A stretch of 64,000 nucleotides of DNA from Streptomyces antimycoticus (GTDB taxonomy: Bacteria > Actinomycetota > Actinomycetes > Streptomycetales > Streptomycetaceae). The notes under the pieces are model-generated. The model did not search any database and was not told where the DNA came from. It saw only the letters and a program-made list of their open reading frames with translations. The stretch lies in NCBI RefSeq assembly GCF_005405925.1, contig NZ_BJHV01000001.1, positions 7,502,001 to 7,566,000 on the forward strand, read 5' to 3'. This document shows, one piece after another, positions 17,618 through 26,860 of this stretch; within the stretch, counting starts at the first letter, position 1; each line of letters opens with the position of its first letter. The position numbers were made by a program, and so were the translations under genes.

Positions 17618-18787
17618 ATGTTCCGGAGCATGAGCGCATCCGGGCTCCTGCCCGCCAGGACCGAACTGCGGCCCGTGGTCTCCGAGTTGAGGCTGTCGGC
17701 CTTCAAGACCCACCGCCGCGCCGCCTTCTCGCTGGGCCCGCTGACCCTGATTTCCGGTCCGAGCGGCAGCGGTAAGTCCGGGGTGCTGGAGGCGTACGCG
17801 GCGCTCGCGCGGCTCGCGGGCGGCGCCCGGCTCGCGGAGGTGTTCCGTGACCCGGCCGCGTACATCCCGCGCCGGGCGCGGCCGGACCGGCAGGGGCGGC
17901 GCGGGTTCCGCATCGGCTGCACCGTGGACGGCCCGGTCGGGCCCGTACAGCTCGACGTCGCCGTGCAGGCCGAGCCCGAACTGCGCATCGTGGGCGAGCG
18001 GATGACGGGGGCGGGGGAGACGCTGCTGGAGACGGCGCTGCGCGACCCGGGGCGGCGCTGTGTGCAGGCCGCCTGGCATACGGCGGGAGCGGTCGCGGTG
18101 ACCCGCGCCCCGCTGCCCGACGACCGGTTGGCGACCTCGCTGCTGCCGCTGCGGGTCGCGGGCACGACGGAGGGGCAGCGGCTCGCGCTGGCCGCCGCCG
18201 AGCAGGTGGTCATCGCGCTGCGCTCGGTCTTCCCCTGCGACCCGCGGCCGGAGCGGATGCGCGCGCCGGCGGTGCCGAGGGACGGGCGGCTGCGCGGCTG
18301 CTGCGAGAACCTGGCGGCGGTGCTGCGGCGGACCAGCCGGGAGTGCGGCACGCGCCATGCGGCGCTGGTCGCGGCGGTCCGCGCGGGGTGCGTCGGGCCG
18401 GTGGAGGGCCTGGTCACCGAGGGGCACGCGGACGGGGTGGTGCGGGCCCTGGTCGAGCAGGGGGAGCTCGGCGCGATGCCCGTGGAGCGGCTGGGCGACG
18501 GCGAGTTGCGGTATCTCGCGCTCGCGCTCGTGCTGCTGACCGGGCCCGGTGTGCTGGCCGTGGACCCGGCGGCCGATGTGCTCCCCGCGCGGCAGGTGCT
18601 GACCGTGCTGGCCGACGGTTTCGACCGGTGTCTGGACCGTCGGCAGGCGCGGGAGCTCCTGGGGGTGGCGGCCCGGATGTGCGCACGGGGGCACATCCGG
18701 CTCGTGGGGACGGTGGGGGACGTGACGGGGGCGGTCGGGGACGCCCCCGTCACGGTGGTAGACCTGGGGCGTGAGCGAGTCCTATGA
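17618..18787 (+). CDS. AAA/ABC-type ATPase (SMC/RecF-like) of unknown function
   Basis: An ATP-binding protein of about 389 residues. Walker A is GPSGSGKS (residues 47-54). Near the C-terminus LGDGELRYLALALVLL resembles an ABC signature helix, followed by a Walker B-like VLAVDP. The middle lacks a coiled-coil arm, so it is closer to the short AAA_23/OLD-like proteins than to SMC. Two in-frame ATGs (17618 and 17630) are possible starts. Long upstream open frame is antisense to the neighbouring gene and is ignored. Its end overlaps the MazG-like gene by 17 bases, so the two are probably co-translated. Confidence 0.75.
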   Translation: MFRSMSASGLLPARTELRPVVSELRLSAFKTHRRAAFSLGPLTLISGPSGSGKSGVLEAYAALARLAGGARLAEVFRDPAAYIPRRARPDRQGRRGFRIGCTVDGPVGPVQLDVAVQAEPELRIVGERMTGAGETLLETALRDPGRRCVQAAWHTAGAVAVTRAPLPDDRLATSLLPLRVAGTTEGQRLALAAAEQVVIALRSVFPCDPRPERMRAPAVPRDGRLRGCCENLAAVLRRTSRECGTRHAALVAAVRAGCVGPVEGLVTEGHADGVVRALVEQGELGAMPVERLGDGELRYLALALVLLTGPGVLAVDPAADVLPARQVLTVLADGFDRCLDRRQARELLGVAARMCARGHIRLVGTVGDVTGAVGDAPVTVVDLGRERVL

Positions 18788-19157
18788 GAGCGAGCGACGA
18801 GCAGGCGGCCGGACCGGCGGCCGAACCGACGGCCTGGATGTGGCGGCGCTGCAGCGCAGGCTGGCCGCCTTCGCGGCGGCGCGCGACTGGCAGCAGTACC
18901 ACACCCCCAAGAACCTCGCGGCGGCGCTGAGCGTCGAGGCGTCGGAGCTGGTGGAGATCTTCCAGTGGCTGACGCCGGAGCAGTCGGCACGGGTGATGGA
19001 GGACGAGGGCAAGGCGGCCCGGGTCGAGGACGAGGTCGCCGATGTACTGGCGTATCTGCTCCAGTTCTGCGAGGTGCTGGGGATCGACGCGCTCGCGGCG
19101 CTCTCGGCGAAGATCGACCGGAACGAGGGGCGGTTTCCGGTGAACGGAGGGCGCTGA
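18771..19157 (+). CDS. MazG-like nucleotide pyrophosphohydrolase
   Basis: A 128-residue all-helical NTP pyrophosphatase of the MazG superfamily. The metal-binding pattern is visible as EASELVEIF followed by EDEVADVLAYLL (ExxE then ExxD), and the family words HTPKNLAAAL and IFQWLTPEQ are present. Such enzymes hydrolyse noncanonical or signalling (d)NTPs to monophosphates. The GTG at 18771 overlaps the preceding ATPase gene, suggesting a functional pair. The codons near its stop start a degenerate tandem repeat that continues downstream. Confidence 0.88.
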   Translation: MSESYESERRAGGRTGGRTDGLDVAALQRRLAAFAAARDWQQYHTPKNLAAALSVEASELVEIFQWLTPEQSARVMEDEGKAARVEDEVADVLAYLLQFCEVLGIDALAALSAKIDRNEGRFPVNGGR

Positions 19158-19278
19158 TCGCGAACGGGGACTGATCGCAGACGGGCGCTGACCGCGAACG
19201 GGTGCTTTGGTGGTGAATGGGGGGTCTGGCAGTGAACGGGGGACTATGGCGGTGAACGGGCGCTCTGGCGGTGAACCG
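19137..19278 (+). repeat. Degenerate 17-20 base minisatellite starting at the mazG stop
   Basis: About eight imperfect copies of a unit like GGTGAACGGGCGCTCTGGC run from the last codons of the MazG-like gene across its stop into the gap. Examples are GGTGAACGGAGGGCGCTGATC at the start and GGTGAACGGGCGCTCTGGC near 19250. Unit length drifts between 17 and 20, so this is an old array. Confidence 0.65.
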
Positions 19279-19340
19279 TGATCTCGGATGGCCCGCAGGC
19301 CCTTCAACCCTCCTCTTCGTCACTCTCCGTAGTGAAAAAG

Positions 19341-19349
19341 TTATCCACA
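19341..19349 (+). promoter_or_regulatory. Perfect DnaA-box match with adjacent palindrome
   Basis: TTATCCACA is identical to the consensus DnaA box and lies in an AT-rich patch. Seven bases on, CTGTTG-T-CAACAG (19356-19368) is a perfect 13-base palindrome. The pair sits 115 bases upstream of the DUF6099 gene. One box does not make an origin; local DnaA control of the downstream gene, or chance, are both possible. Confidence 0.45.
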
Positions 19350-19463
19350 CCGCAACTGTTGTCAACAGATTCCTGAATTCCCCTAGCTTTTCGGCCTGTT
19401 AGTTATCACTCTGGGTAGTGGAGGAGTGACGGGCTCGGAAGTCCGTTGAGAGGGGTGCGGGGA

Positions 19464-19949
19464 ATGGACGCGATGCGGCTGATCGGTGTCACCCGGCACG
19501 CCCTGGCGAAGGCCGGGGGCGTGCACGACATCGTGGCCGAAGCCTGGCAGGTTCAAGCGCTGGCCGAGGCGGTCGGCGGTTATTTCGTGGTGAGTGGCCC
19601 GGCGGCCGCGCGAGCGGAGGCGCGCGGTCTGTGCGAGGCGGGCGGGCGGGCGCGTGGCGCCCTGTTCCACCCGGCGCTGCACCACCCCACGCTGCGCGGC
19701 GGCGGTTTACGGGCCGCACAGCTCTCGGAGGTGCGCGATCCGAGAGAGGTGCTGCTGGCGCTGGGAGATCTGCTCGCGGAGGCGGGGTTCGCGCTGGTCG
19801 GCGTCGCCTCCAATACGGAGGAGGAGGCGCTGTACTGGCAGTGCGTGGAGGCGATCGACGCGGCGGACGAGGCCCGGGACCGGGTGCACGGGATGCTCCG
19901 GCATCTCACGTTCCGCGAGTGGGGCGGGGAGTGGGGTGGTGCCGCATGA
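19464..19949 (+). CDS. DUF6099-type protein of unknown function
   Basis: A 161-residue soluble, mainly helical protein that I recognise as a Streptomyces-specific DUF6099-type product. It starts MDAMRLIGVTRHALAKAGG at 19464, a few bases after a G-rich ribosome site (AGGGGTGCGGGGA). No catalytic motif is visible. The region before it carries a DnaA-box-like site. The next gene begins 19 bases after its stop, so the two may share a transcript, although that gene is a metabolic oxidoreductase. Confidence 0.65.
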   Translation: MDAMRLIGVTRHALAKAGGVHDIVAEAWQVQALAEAVGGYFVVSGPAAARAEARGLCEAGGRARGALFHPALHHPTLRGGGLRAAQLSEVRDPREVLLALGDLLAEAGFALVGVASNTEEEALYWQCVEAIDAADEARDRVHGMLRHLTFREWGGEWGGAA

Positions 19950-19967
19950 AGAGGCAGGATGGGGGCC

Positions 19968-20891
19968 ATGGATCTTCGCATCTTCACCGAGCCCCAGCAG
20001 GGGGCGACCTACGACACTCTGCTCACCGTCGCCAAGGCCACCGAGGACCTTGGATTCGACGCCTTTTTCCGGTCCGACCACTATCTGCGCATGGGAAGCG
20101 GGGACGGCCTCCCGGGCCCCTCCGACGCCTGGATCACCCTGGCCGGGCTGGCCCGCGAGACCCGGCGGATCCGGCTGGGCACGCTGATGACCGCCGCCAC
20201 CTTCCGGCTGCCCGGTGTGCTGGCGATCCAGGTCGCGCAGGTCGACCAGATGTCGGGTGGACGAGTCGAGCTGGGTCTGGGCGCGGGCTGGTTCGAGGAG
20301 GAGCACCGGGCCTATGGCATCCCCTTCCCCAAGGAGAAGTTCGCCCGGCTGGAGGAGCAGCTGGCCATCGTCACCGGGCTGTGGCAGACCCCGGTCGGCG
20401 AGACCTTCGGCTATGACGGTGCCCACTACCAGCTGGTGGACTCCCCGGCGCTGCCCAAGCCCGCCCAGAGCAAGGTGCCGGTGCTGATCGGCGGCCAGGG
20501 GGCGACCCGCACGCCGCGGCTGGCCGCCCAGTACGCGGATGAGTTCAATATGCCGTTCGCCTCGGTCGAGGACAGCGAGCGCCAGTTCGGCCGGGTGCGG
20601 GACGCGGCCGAGGCCGCCGGCCGCAAGGGCGACGACCTGGTGTACTCCAACGCGCTCGTGGCGTGTGTGGGCAAGGACGACGCCGAGGTCGCCCGGCGGG
20701 CCGCGGTGATCGGCCGGGAGGTCGAGGAGCTGAAGGAGAACGGCTTGGCGGGCTCCCCGGCCGAGGTCGTCGACAAGATCGGCCGCTATGCGCAGGCGGG
20801 CGCCTCCCGGATGTACCTCCAGATGCTGGACCTCCAGGACCTCGACCACCTGGAGCTGATTTCCTCGCAGGTCCAGGACCAGCTGGGCTGA
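19968..20891 (+). CDS. LLM-class F420-dependent oxidoreductase
   Basis: A luciferase-like (beta/alpha)8 barrel oxidoreductase of 307 residues. ATG at 19968 gives MDLRIFTEPQQGATYDTLL. The typical words FDAFFRSDHYL, RLGTLMTAATFRLPG and RVELGLGAGWFEEEH are present, and VPVLIGGQG is near residue 170. This pattern, with TIGR-type F420 families, suggests cofactor F420 rather than FMN; an F420-type reductase also occurs at 55461-56084. The substrate is unknown. It is followed after 23 bases by homocysteine methyltransferase. Confidence 0.88.
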   Translation: MDLRIFTEPQQGATYDTLLTVAKATEDLGFDAFFRSDHYLRMGSGDGLPGPSDAWITLAGLARETRRIRLGTLMTAATFRLPGVLAIQVAQVDQMSGGRVELGLGAGWFEEEHRAYGIPFPKEKFARLEEQLAIVTGLWQTPVGETFGYDGAHYQLVDSPALPKPAQSKVPVLIGGQGATRTPRLAAQYADEFNMPFASVEDSERQFGRVRDAAEAAGRKGDDLVYSNALVACVGKDDAEVARRAAVIGREVEELKENGLAGSPAEVVDKIGRYAQAGASRMYLQMLDLQDLDHLELISSQVQDQLG

Positions 20892-20914
20892 GCGAACCAC
20901 CAGGAGTACCCGTG

Positions 20915-21904
20915 ATGTCCGTATCCCGCACGCCCTTGGCCACCGCATTGGAGCGCGGACCGCTCGTCCTCGACGGCGGGCTGTCCAACCAGCTGGAGGC
21001 ACAGGGCTGCGATCTCTCCGACGAGCTGTGGTCGGCCCGGCTGCTGGCCGATGACCCGGGGCAGATCGAGGCGGCCCACACCGCCTACGCACGGGCGGGC
21101 GCACGGGTGCTCATCACCAGCAGCTATCAGGCCACCTACGAGGGCTTCGCCCACCGGGGCGTGGGCCACGAGGAGGCCACGGCGCTGCTGAGGCGCAGTG
21201 TCGAGCTGGCGCGCACGGGGGCCGAGCGGGCGGCCGCCGAGCGCGCGACGGCCCGTGACCAGGCCGCGGGTGACCAGGCCGCGGGTGGCGACCGGGCCGC
21301 GGACGACCAGGCCGCGGGGCAGGTGTGGGTCGCCGCCTCGGTCGGGCCCTACGGGGCGATGCTGGCGGACGGCAGCGAGTACCGCGGGCGGTACGGACTG
21401 AGCGTGGCCGAGCTGGCGCGGTTCCACCGGCCGAGGATCGAGGCGCTGTCCGCGGCCGGGCCCGATGCGCTGGCACTGGAGACGGTGCCGGACGCCGATG
21501 AGGCCGCGGCGCTGCTGAGCGCCGTCGAGGGATGCGGGGTGCCGGTATGGCTCTCCTACAGCATCGCGGGGGAGACCACCCGGGCCGGGCAGCCCCTGAG
21601 GGATGCGTTCGCCCTGGCCGCGGGGGTCGACCAGGTGATCGCGGTCGGTGTCAACTGCTGTGAGCCGAGCGACGCGGACCGGGCCGTGGAGATCGCGGCC
21701 GACATCACCGGCAAGCCGGTGGTGGTCTATCCGAACAGCGGAGAGGAGTGGGATGCCACGGCACGGAGCTGGCGCGGCCGGGCGACCTTCGACCCGGGGC
21801 GGGTGACGGCATGGCGGGACGCGGGGGCGCGGCTCATCGGCGGCTGCTGCCGGGTGGGGCCGGAGCGGATCGCGGAGCTGGCCGCCGTGGTGAGAAACCA
21901 TTAG
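20915..21904 (+). CDS. mmuM: Homocysteine S-methyltransferase
   Basis: A zinc-dependent homocysteine S-methyltransferase of 329 residues, probably using S-methylmethionine or SAM as methyl donor. The start ATG at 20915 follows AGGAG. Conserved parts are LVLDGGLSNQLE, ITSSYQATYEGF, GVNCC and the end GARLIGGCCRVGPERI; the Cys of NCC and the GGCC pair are the zinc ligands. Between about residues 113 and 137 lies an inserted Ala/Asp/Gln repeat (RDQAAGDQAAGG) made by 15-18 base tandem repeats at 21253-21316. It replaces a loop and should not touch the active site. It precedes hen1 closely, and SAM recycling is a possible link. Confidence 0.9.
   Translation: MSVSRTPLATALERGPLVLDGGLSNQLEAQGCDLSDELWSARLLADDPGQIEAAHTAYARAGARVLITSSYQATYEGFAHRGVGHEEATALLRRSVELARTGAERAAAERATARDQAAGDQAAGGDRAADDQAAGQVWVAASVGPYGAMLADGSEYRGRYGLSVAELARFHRPRIEALSAAGPDALALETVPDADEAAALLSAVEGCGVPVWLSYSIAGETTRAGQPLRDAFALAAGVDQVIAVGVNCCEPSDADRAVEIAADITGKPVVVYPNSGEEWDATARSWRGRATFDPGRVTAWRDAGARLIGGCCRVGPERIAELAAVVRNH
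21253..21316 (+). repeat. In-frame 15-base tandem repeat within mmuM
   Basis: Two exact copies of GTGACCAGGCCGCGG (21253-21267 and 21268-21282) are followed by an 18-base and a 15-base variant. The array adds a DQAAG-type loop and keeps the frame. Confidence 0.8.
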
Positions 21905-21937
21905 GTGAGGAAGGGGCACCGGGCGATACTCGGACGG

Positions 21938-23554
21938 GTGTTCTTGACGATAACCACCACCGGCACCGCCGAGCGCCCCGCGACCGACCTCGGGTTTCTG
22001 CTGCACAAGCACCCCGACAAGGCGCAGCGGTTCTCGACCTCCTACGGCACCACGCATGTCCTCTATCCCGAGGCGACCGCCGAACGCTGCACCGTGGCGC
22101 TGCTGTTGGAAGTGGATCCCGTGGCGTTGGTGCGGCGGGGCCGCGGCAAGGGCCGGGGCGGCGCCCCCGACTCGGCGCTCGCGCAGTACGTCAACGACCG
22201 CCCGTACGCCGCCTCCTCACTGCTGGCCGTCGCGCTGAGCGCCGTCTTCTCCAGTGCGCTCAGGGGCCAGTGCAAGGCCCGGCCCGAGCTGCCGGAGCGG
22301 GCGCTGCCGCTGCGGATCGAGGTGCCCGCGCTGCCCGCCCGCGGCGGCGCCGCCCTGGTCGAGCGGCTCTTCGCGCCGCTGGGCTGGGCGGTGACGGCCG
22401 AGCCGGTGGCGCTGGACGAGGAGTTCCCGCGCTGGGGCGACTCGCGGTATGTACGGCTGGTGCTGGAGGGCGAGCTGCGGCTGGCGGACGCTTTGCGCCA
22501 TCTGTATGTGCTGCTGCCCGTGCTCGACGACGCCAAGCACTACTGGGTCGCCCCGGACGAGGTGGACAAGCTGCTGCGCTCCGGTGAGGGCTGGCTGGAG
22601 CGCCACCCCGAGCAGCGGCTGATCACTAACCGCTATCTGGCCCGGCGCTGGTCGCTGACGCGCAGCGCGCTGGAGCGGCTGGAGCTGGCGCGGCTCGCCG
22701 AGGCCGACGACACCGAGGCGGAGGAGATCGACAACGCCATCGACAACGCCATCGACAACGCCGTCGACAGCGCCGTCGGCGAACCGGCGGCCGAGCCGCT
22801 GGAGGAGGACGACGGCGAAGAGGGTTCCGAGCAGCGGCCGGTGCCGCTGGCGGTACGGCGGCGGGAGGCGATACTCGACGCCCTGCGCGGGGCCGGGGCG
22901 GCCAGGGTGCTCGATCTGGGCTGTGGTCAGGGCCAGTTGCTGGGCGCGCTGCTGAAGGAGGCGCGGTTCACCGAGATCGTGGGCGTCGATGTGTCGATGC
23001 GCGCGCTCAACGAGGCGGCACGGAGGCTGCGGCTGGACCGTCCGGGGCCGGACCGCTCGGGGTTGGGCACCGGCTCGGCCGAGCGGCAGTCGTCGGCCCG
23101 GCTGAAGCTGACCCAGGGCGCGCTCACCTACACCGACTCCCGGCTCGCCGGATATGACGCGGCGGTGCTCAGCGAGGTGATCGAGCATGTGGATCCGCCC
23201 CGGCTGCCCGCCCTGGAGCATGCGGTGTTCGGCGCCGCACGGCCCAAGGCCGTCGTGGTGACCACGCCCAATGTGGAGTACAACGTGCGCTGGGAGACCC
23301 TGCCCGCCGGGCGGATGCGCCACGGCGACCACCGCTTCGAGTGGACCCGCGAGGAGTTCCGGGCCTGGGCGGAGCAGGTCGCCGAACGGCACGGCTACGC
23401 GGTGGAGTTCCGCCCCGTCGGCCCCGAGGACCCCGAGGTCGGCCCGCCCACCCAGCTCGCGCTCTTCCACCTGGCCGCCGAGAGCGGCGACGACGGCACG
23501 GACAGCCGGAGCGGCGACACCACCGCGATCACGACGAAGGAGGCAGCAGCATGA
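21938..23554 (+). CDS. hen1: Hen1 3'-terminal RNA ribose 2'-O-methyltransferase
   Basis: The methyltransferase half of the bacterial Pnkp/Hen1 RNA-repair system, 538 residues. GTG at 21938 gives the canonical N-terminus FLTITTTG; an earlier GTG at 21905 is less likely. The N-terminal domain (to about 245) binds and helps activate Pnkp. The C-terminal methyltransferase has LDLGCGQGQLL for SAM, and the metal site EVIEH plus MRHGDHRFEW specific to Hen1. It methylates the 2'-OH at the broken RNA end so the repaired RNA resists the same ribotoxin cut. A 12-base repeat at 22727-22774 lengthens the interdomain linker (IDNA units). Its stop overlaps the pnkp start (ATGA). Confidence 0.95.
   Translation: MFLTITTTGTAERPATDLGFLLHKHPDKAQRFSTSYGTTHVLYPEATAERCTVALLLEVDPVALVRRGRGKGRGGAPDSALAQYVNDRPYAASSLLAVALSAVFSSALRGQCKARPELPERALPLRIEVPALPARGGAALVERLFAPLGWAVTAEPVALDEEFPRWGDSRYVRLVLEGELRLADALRHLYVLLPVLDDAKHYWVAPDEVDKLLRSGEGWLERHPEQRLITNRYLARRWSLTRSALERLELARLAEADDTEAEEIDNAIDNAIDNAVDSAVGEPAAEPLEEDDGEEGSEQRPVPLAVRRREAILDALRGAGAARVLDLGCGQGQLLGALLKEARFTEIVGVDVSMRALNEAARRLRLDRPGPDRSGLGTGSAERQSSARLKLTQGALTYTDSRLAGYDAAVLSEVIEHVDPPRLPALEHAVFGAARPKAVVVTTPNVEYNVRWETLPAGRMRHGDHRFEWTREEFRAWAEQVAERHGYAVEFRPVGPEDPEVGPPTQLALFHLAAESGDDGTDSRSGDTTAITTKEAAA
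22727..22774 (+). repeat. In-frame 12-base tandem repeat in the Hen1 linker
   Basis: Three exact copies of ATCGACAACGCC (22727-22762) and a variant GTCGACAGCGCC encode IDNA-IDNA-IDNA-VDSA in the acidic linker between the two Hen1 domains. Copy number could change without loss of frame. Confidence 0.85.
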
Positions 23555-26174
23555 CCGAGGAGAAGCGCCCGATCGGCGTGCCCGACCTGTCCCTCGTAGT
23601 GCTCGTCGGCACCACCGGATCCGGCAAGTCCACCTTCGCCCGCCACCACTTCCTGCCCACCCAGATCGTCTCCTCCGACGTCTGCCGGGGGCTGGTCGCC
23701 GACGACGAGAACGACCAGAGCGCCACCCCCGACGCCTTCGACGTGCTGCACTACATCGTGGGCAAGCGGCTGGCCGCCGGGCGGCTGACCGTCGTCGACG
23801 CCACCAACGTCCGCAGCGAGTCCCGCCGCAGCCTGATCGCGCTCGCCCGCGAGCATGACGTCCTGCCCGTGGCGATCGTCCTCGACGTCCCCGAGGGCGA
23901 GTGCGCCCGGCGCAACGCCCAGCGGCCCGACCGCGCCGGGATGCCCGACCATGTCATCCCCCGACAGCGCCGTGAGCTGCGCCGCTCCCTGAAGTCCCTG
24001 GAGCGCGAGGGGTTCCGCAAGGTGCATATCCTGCGCGGTGTCGAGGAGGTCGAGGCCGCGGAGGTCGTCACCGAGCGCCGTTACAACGATCTGCGCCACC
24101 TCCCCGGCCCGTTCGACATCATCGGCGACATCCACGGCTGCCGCTCCGAGCTGGAGACCTTGCTGGGCAAGCTGGGCTACGCCGTGCGCCGCGACGAGTC
24201 CGGCCGCCCGGTCGACGCCGCCCACCCGAGGGCCGTACGGCGGTCTTCGTCGGCGACCTCGTCGACCGCGGCCCCGACAGCCCCGGGGTGCTGCGGCTGG
24301 TGATGGGCATGGTCGCCTCCGGCGCGGCCCTGTGCGTGCCCGGCAACCACGAGAACAAGCTCGGCCGCTATCTCAAGGGCCGCAAGGTGCGGGTCACCCA
24401 TGGCCTCGCCGAGACCGTGGAGCAGCTGGACCGGGAGCACACCGCGGACCCGGACTTCGTCGAGCGGGTACGGGCGTTCATCGAGTCGCTGGTCAGCCAC
24501 TACGTACTGGACGGCGGGGCGCTGGTGGTGTGTCACGCCGGGCTGCCCGAGAAGTACCACGGCCGCACCTCCGGCCGGGTCCGCTCGCACGCCCTGTACG
24601 GGGAGACGACCGGGGAGACCGATGAGTTCGGGCTGCCGGTGCGCTATCCCTGGGCCGAGGACTACCGCGGCCGGGCCGCCGTCGTCTACGGCCACACCCC
24701 CACCCCCCGCGCCTCCTGGCTCAACAACACCATCTGCCTCGACACCGGCTGTGTCTTCGGCGGCCGGATGACCGCGCTGCGCTGGCCGGAGCGCGAGCTG
24801 GTGGACGTCCCGGCCGAGCGGGTCTGGTACGAACCGGTCAAACCGCTGACCACCGAGGCCCCCGGAGGCGCCGACGGCCGCCCGCTCGACCTGGCCGATG
24901 TGCGGGGCCGCCGTATCGTCGAGACCCGCCATATGGGCCGGATCGCGGTCAAGGAGGAGAACGCGGCGGCCGCGCTGGAGGTCATGAGCCGTTTCGCCGT
25001 CGACCCCCGGCTGCTCGGCTATCTCCCGCCCACCATGGCGCCGACCGCCACCTCCAAGGAGGGGACCGGCGGCGGAGCCGCCGACGGAGGCTTCCTCGAA
25101 CACCCGGCGGAGGCGTTCGCCGCCTACCGCGCGGACGGGGTGCGCCAGGTGATCTGCGAGGAGAAGCACATGGGCTCCCGCGCGGTGGCGCTGGTCTGCC
25201 GTGACGCGGACCTCGCACGGGAGCGCTTCGGCGCGCCGGACGGCGCCTCCGGCACGATCCACACCCGTACCGGACGGCCGTTCTTCGACGACGTCCAGCT
25301 CACCGAGACCGTGCTGCGCGTGCTGCGCCGCGCCCTCGAGGACTCCGGGCTGTGGCAGGAGCTGGACACGGACTGGCTGCTGCTGGACGCCGAGTTGATG
25401 CCGTGGTCGCTCAAGGCCGAGGGGCTGCTGCGCAACCAGTACGCGGCGGTGGGCGCCGCCTCCCGCGCCGTCTTCCCCGGCGTTCTCGCGGCGCTGGAGG
25501 GGGCGGAGGCGCGCGGTGTCGAGGTCTCCGCTCTCCTTGGCAAGCAGCGGGAACGGGCATCGGACGCGGCCGCGTTCACCGACGCCTACCGGCGCTACTG
25601 CTGGCCGGTCGACGGGCCGGACGGTATCCGGATGGCGCCGTTCCAGATCCTGGCCGTCCAGGGCCGTAACCTCGCCACCGCGCTGCCCCATGATCAGCAG
25701 CTTGCCCTGATCGACCGGATGATCGAGGCCGAGAAGCCGGCCGCCGACGGCCACGGCGCCCGGCTGCTGGCCCCCACCCGACGGCTGATCGTCGACACCG
25801 AGGACGAGGCGTCGGTCGCCGAGGGCGTGCGGTGGTGGCTGGATCTGACGGCGACCGGCGGCGAAGGCATGGTGGTCAAGCCCCTCCAGGGCTTCGTCCG
25901 CAAGGGCGACGGCCGGCTGGTCCAGCCGGGCGTGAAGTGCCGGGGCCGCGAGTATCTGCGGATCATCTACGGCCCGGAGTACACCCGCCCGGAGAACCTG
26001 GACCGGCTGCGGGTGCGCCATCTGGGCCACAAGCGCTCGCTCGCCCTGCGGGAGTACGCGCTCGGGCTGGAGGCACTGGACCGGCTGGCGGAGGGCGAGC
26101 CGCTGTGGCGCGTCCACGAGGCGGTCTTCGCGGTGCTCGCACTGGAGTCGGAACCGGTGGACCCACGGTTGTAG
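23551..26174 (+). CDS. pnkp: Pnkp polynucleotide kinase-phosphatase-ligase, one-base frameshift
   Basis: The end-healing and sealing enzyme of the Hen1 RNA-repair system. Domains in order: 5'-OH kinase with GTTGSGKST near residues 16-24; metallophosphatase with GDIHGC, GDLVDRGPD, GNHENK and GHTP; and a ligase-type adenylyltransferase with nucleophile motif EEKHMGSR, GEGMVVKP and VKCRG. The frame breaks in the phosphatase between DAAHP and EGRTAVFVGDLVDRG. One added C in the CCC run at 24225-24227 rejoins them, giving about 874 residues, the usual length of about 870. Since every motif on both sides is intact, I read this as a sequence error. It is coupled to hen1 by ATGA. Confidence 0.93.
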
Positions 26175-26232
26175 TGACGACGGTCCAGGGGGGGCCGGCG
26201 GGTCTTTCCCCTCCCCGCCCCTTCCCTCGACT

Positions 26233-26281
26233 GGGGCTCCGCCCCCAGACCCCTGGACCCCGGGGTCTGGGGCGGAGCCCC
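26233..26281. terminator. Large GC palindrome after pnkp
   Basis: The arms GGGGCTCCGCCCCCAGACCCC (26233-26253, broken here only by one bulged C) and its complement at 26262-26281 form a stem of about 20 bp with an 8-base loop. This GGGGCTCCGCCCC-type palindrome occurs at many Streptomyces gene ends. It probably terminates pnkp and marks a breakpoint in front of the MFS relic. Confidence 0.75.
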
Positions 26282-26300
26282 TGCCACGCGGCGAAGCCGC

Positions 26301-26775
26301 ATGTCGATGCTGTCGGGGCGGATCGTCCGGGCGCTGGGGGGAGCGCACCACGGCCGTGGTCGGCGGGCTGTGCTTCGCCGCGGGGCCGGTGTGGTGGCTG
26401 CTCCTCGCGGGCGGCGACGGTGCCCACTACGCCGTGGGGTTCATGCCCGGTCTGGTGCTCACCGGGGTCGGCGCGGGGCTCTACCAGCCGGTGATGTTCT
26501 CGGCCGCCGGACTGCTTCCGGCCCGTCAGCTGTCCCTCGGCTCCGGGGTGCTCATGATGTCCCGGCAGGGCGGCTCGGCCCTGGGTGTCGCGGCGCTGGT
26601 CATGATCACCGGGGGCGCCGCGCGGCCGGGGCTGGACGCGTTGCGCGCCGGGTGGGTCTTCACGGCGGTGACCGCCGCGCTCGCGGCCGTCGGGGGCGCC
26701 GCCGTGCGTACGGGAGTTCGGGCCGATCCCGGGGAGAGCGGCGGATCCGGCACGGACCCGCTACGGCACCATTGA
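26301..26775 (+). pseudogene. C-terminal relic of an MFS (DHA2-type) transporter
   Basis: Only the last third of a drug:H+ antiporter is present. The frame LSGRIVRALG continues, after a slip at the G6 run 26336-26341, as ERTTAVVGGLCFAAGP in the next frame, then four hydrophobic helices (GFMPGLVLTGVGAGLYQP, GVAALVMITGG, TAVTAALAAVGGAAV). The first eight or more helices are missing and the palindrome at 26233 sits where they should be. No function is expected. The relic ends 86 bases before the Crp-type regulator. Confidence 0.75.
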
Positions 26776-26860
26776 CGTGCCCGTGCCAGCTGCCTAGCGT
26801 GCTGACCGGTCCCTGGGTTCTCCGCAGGCCTGACGACGACGAGCTGAGCGGGGAGGGCGG

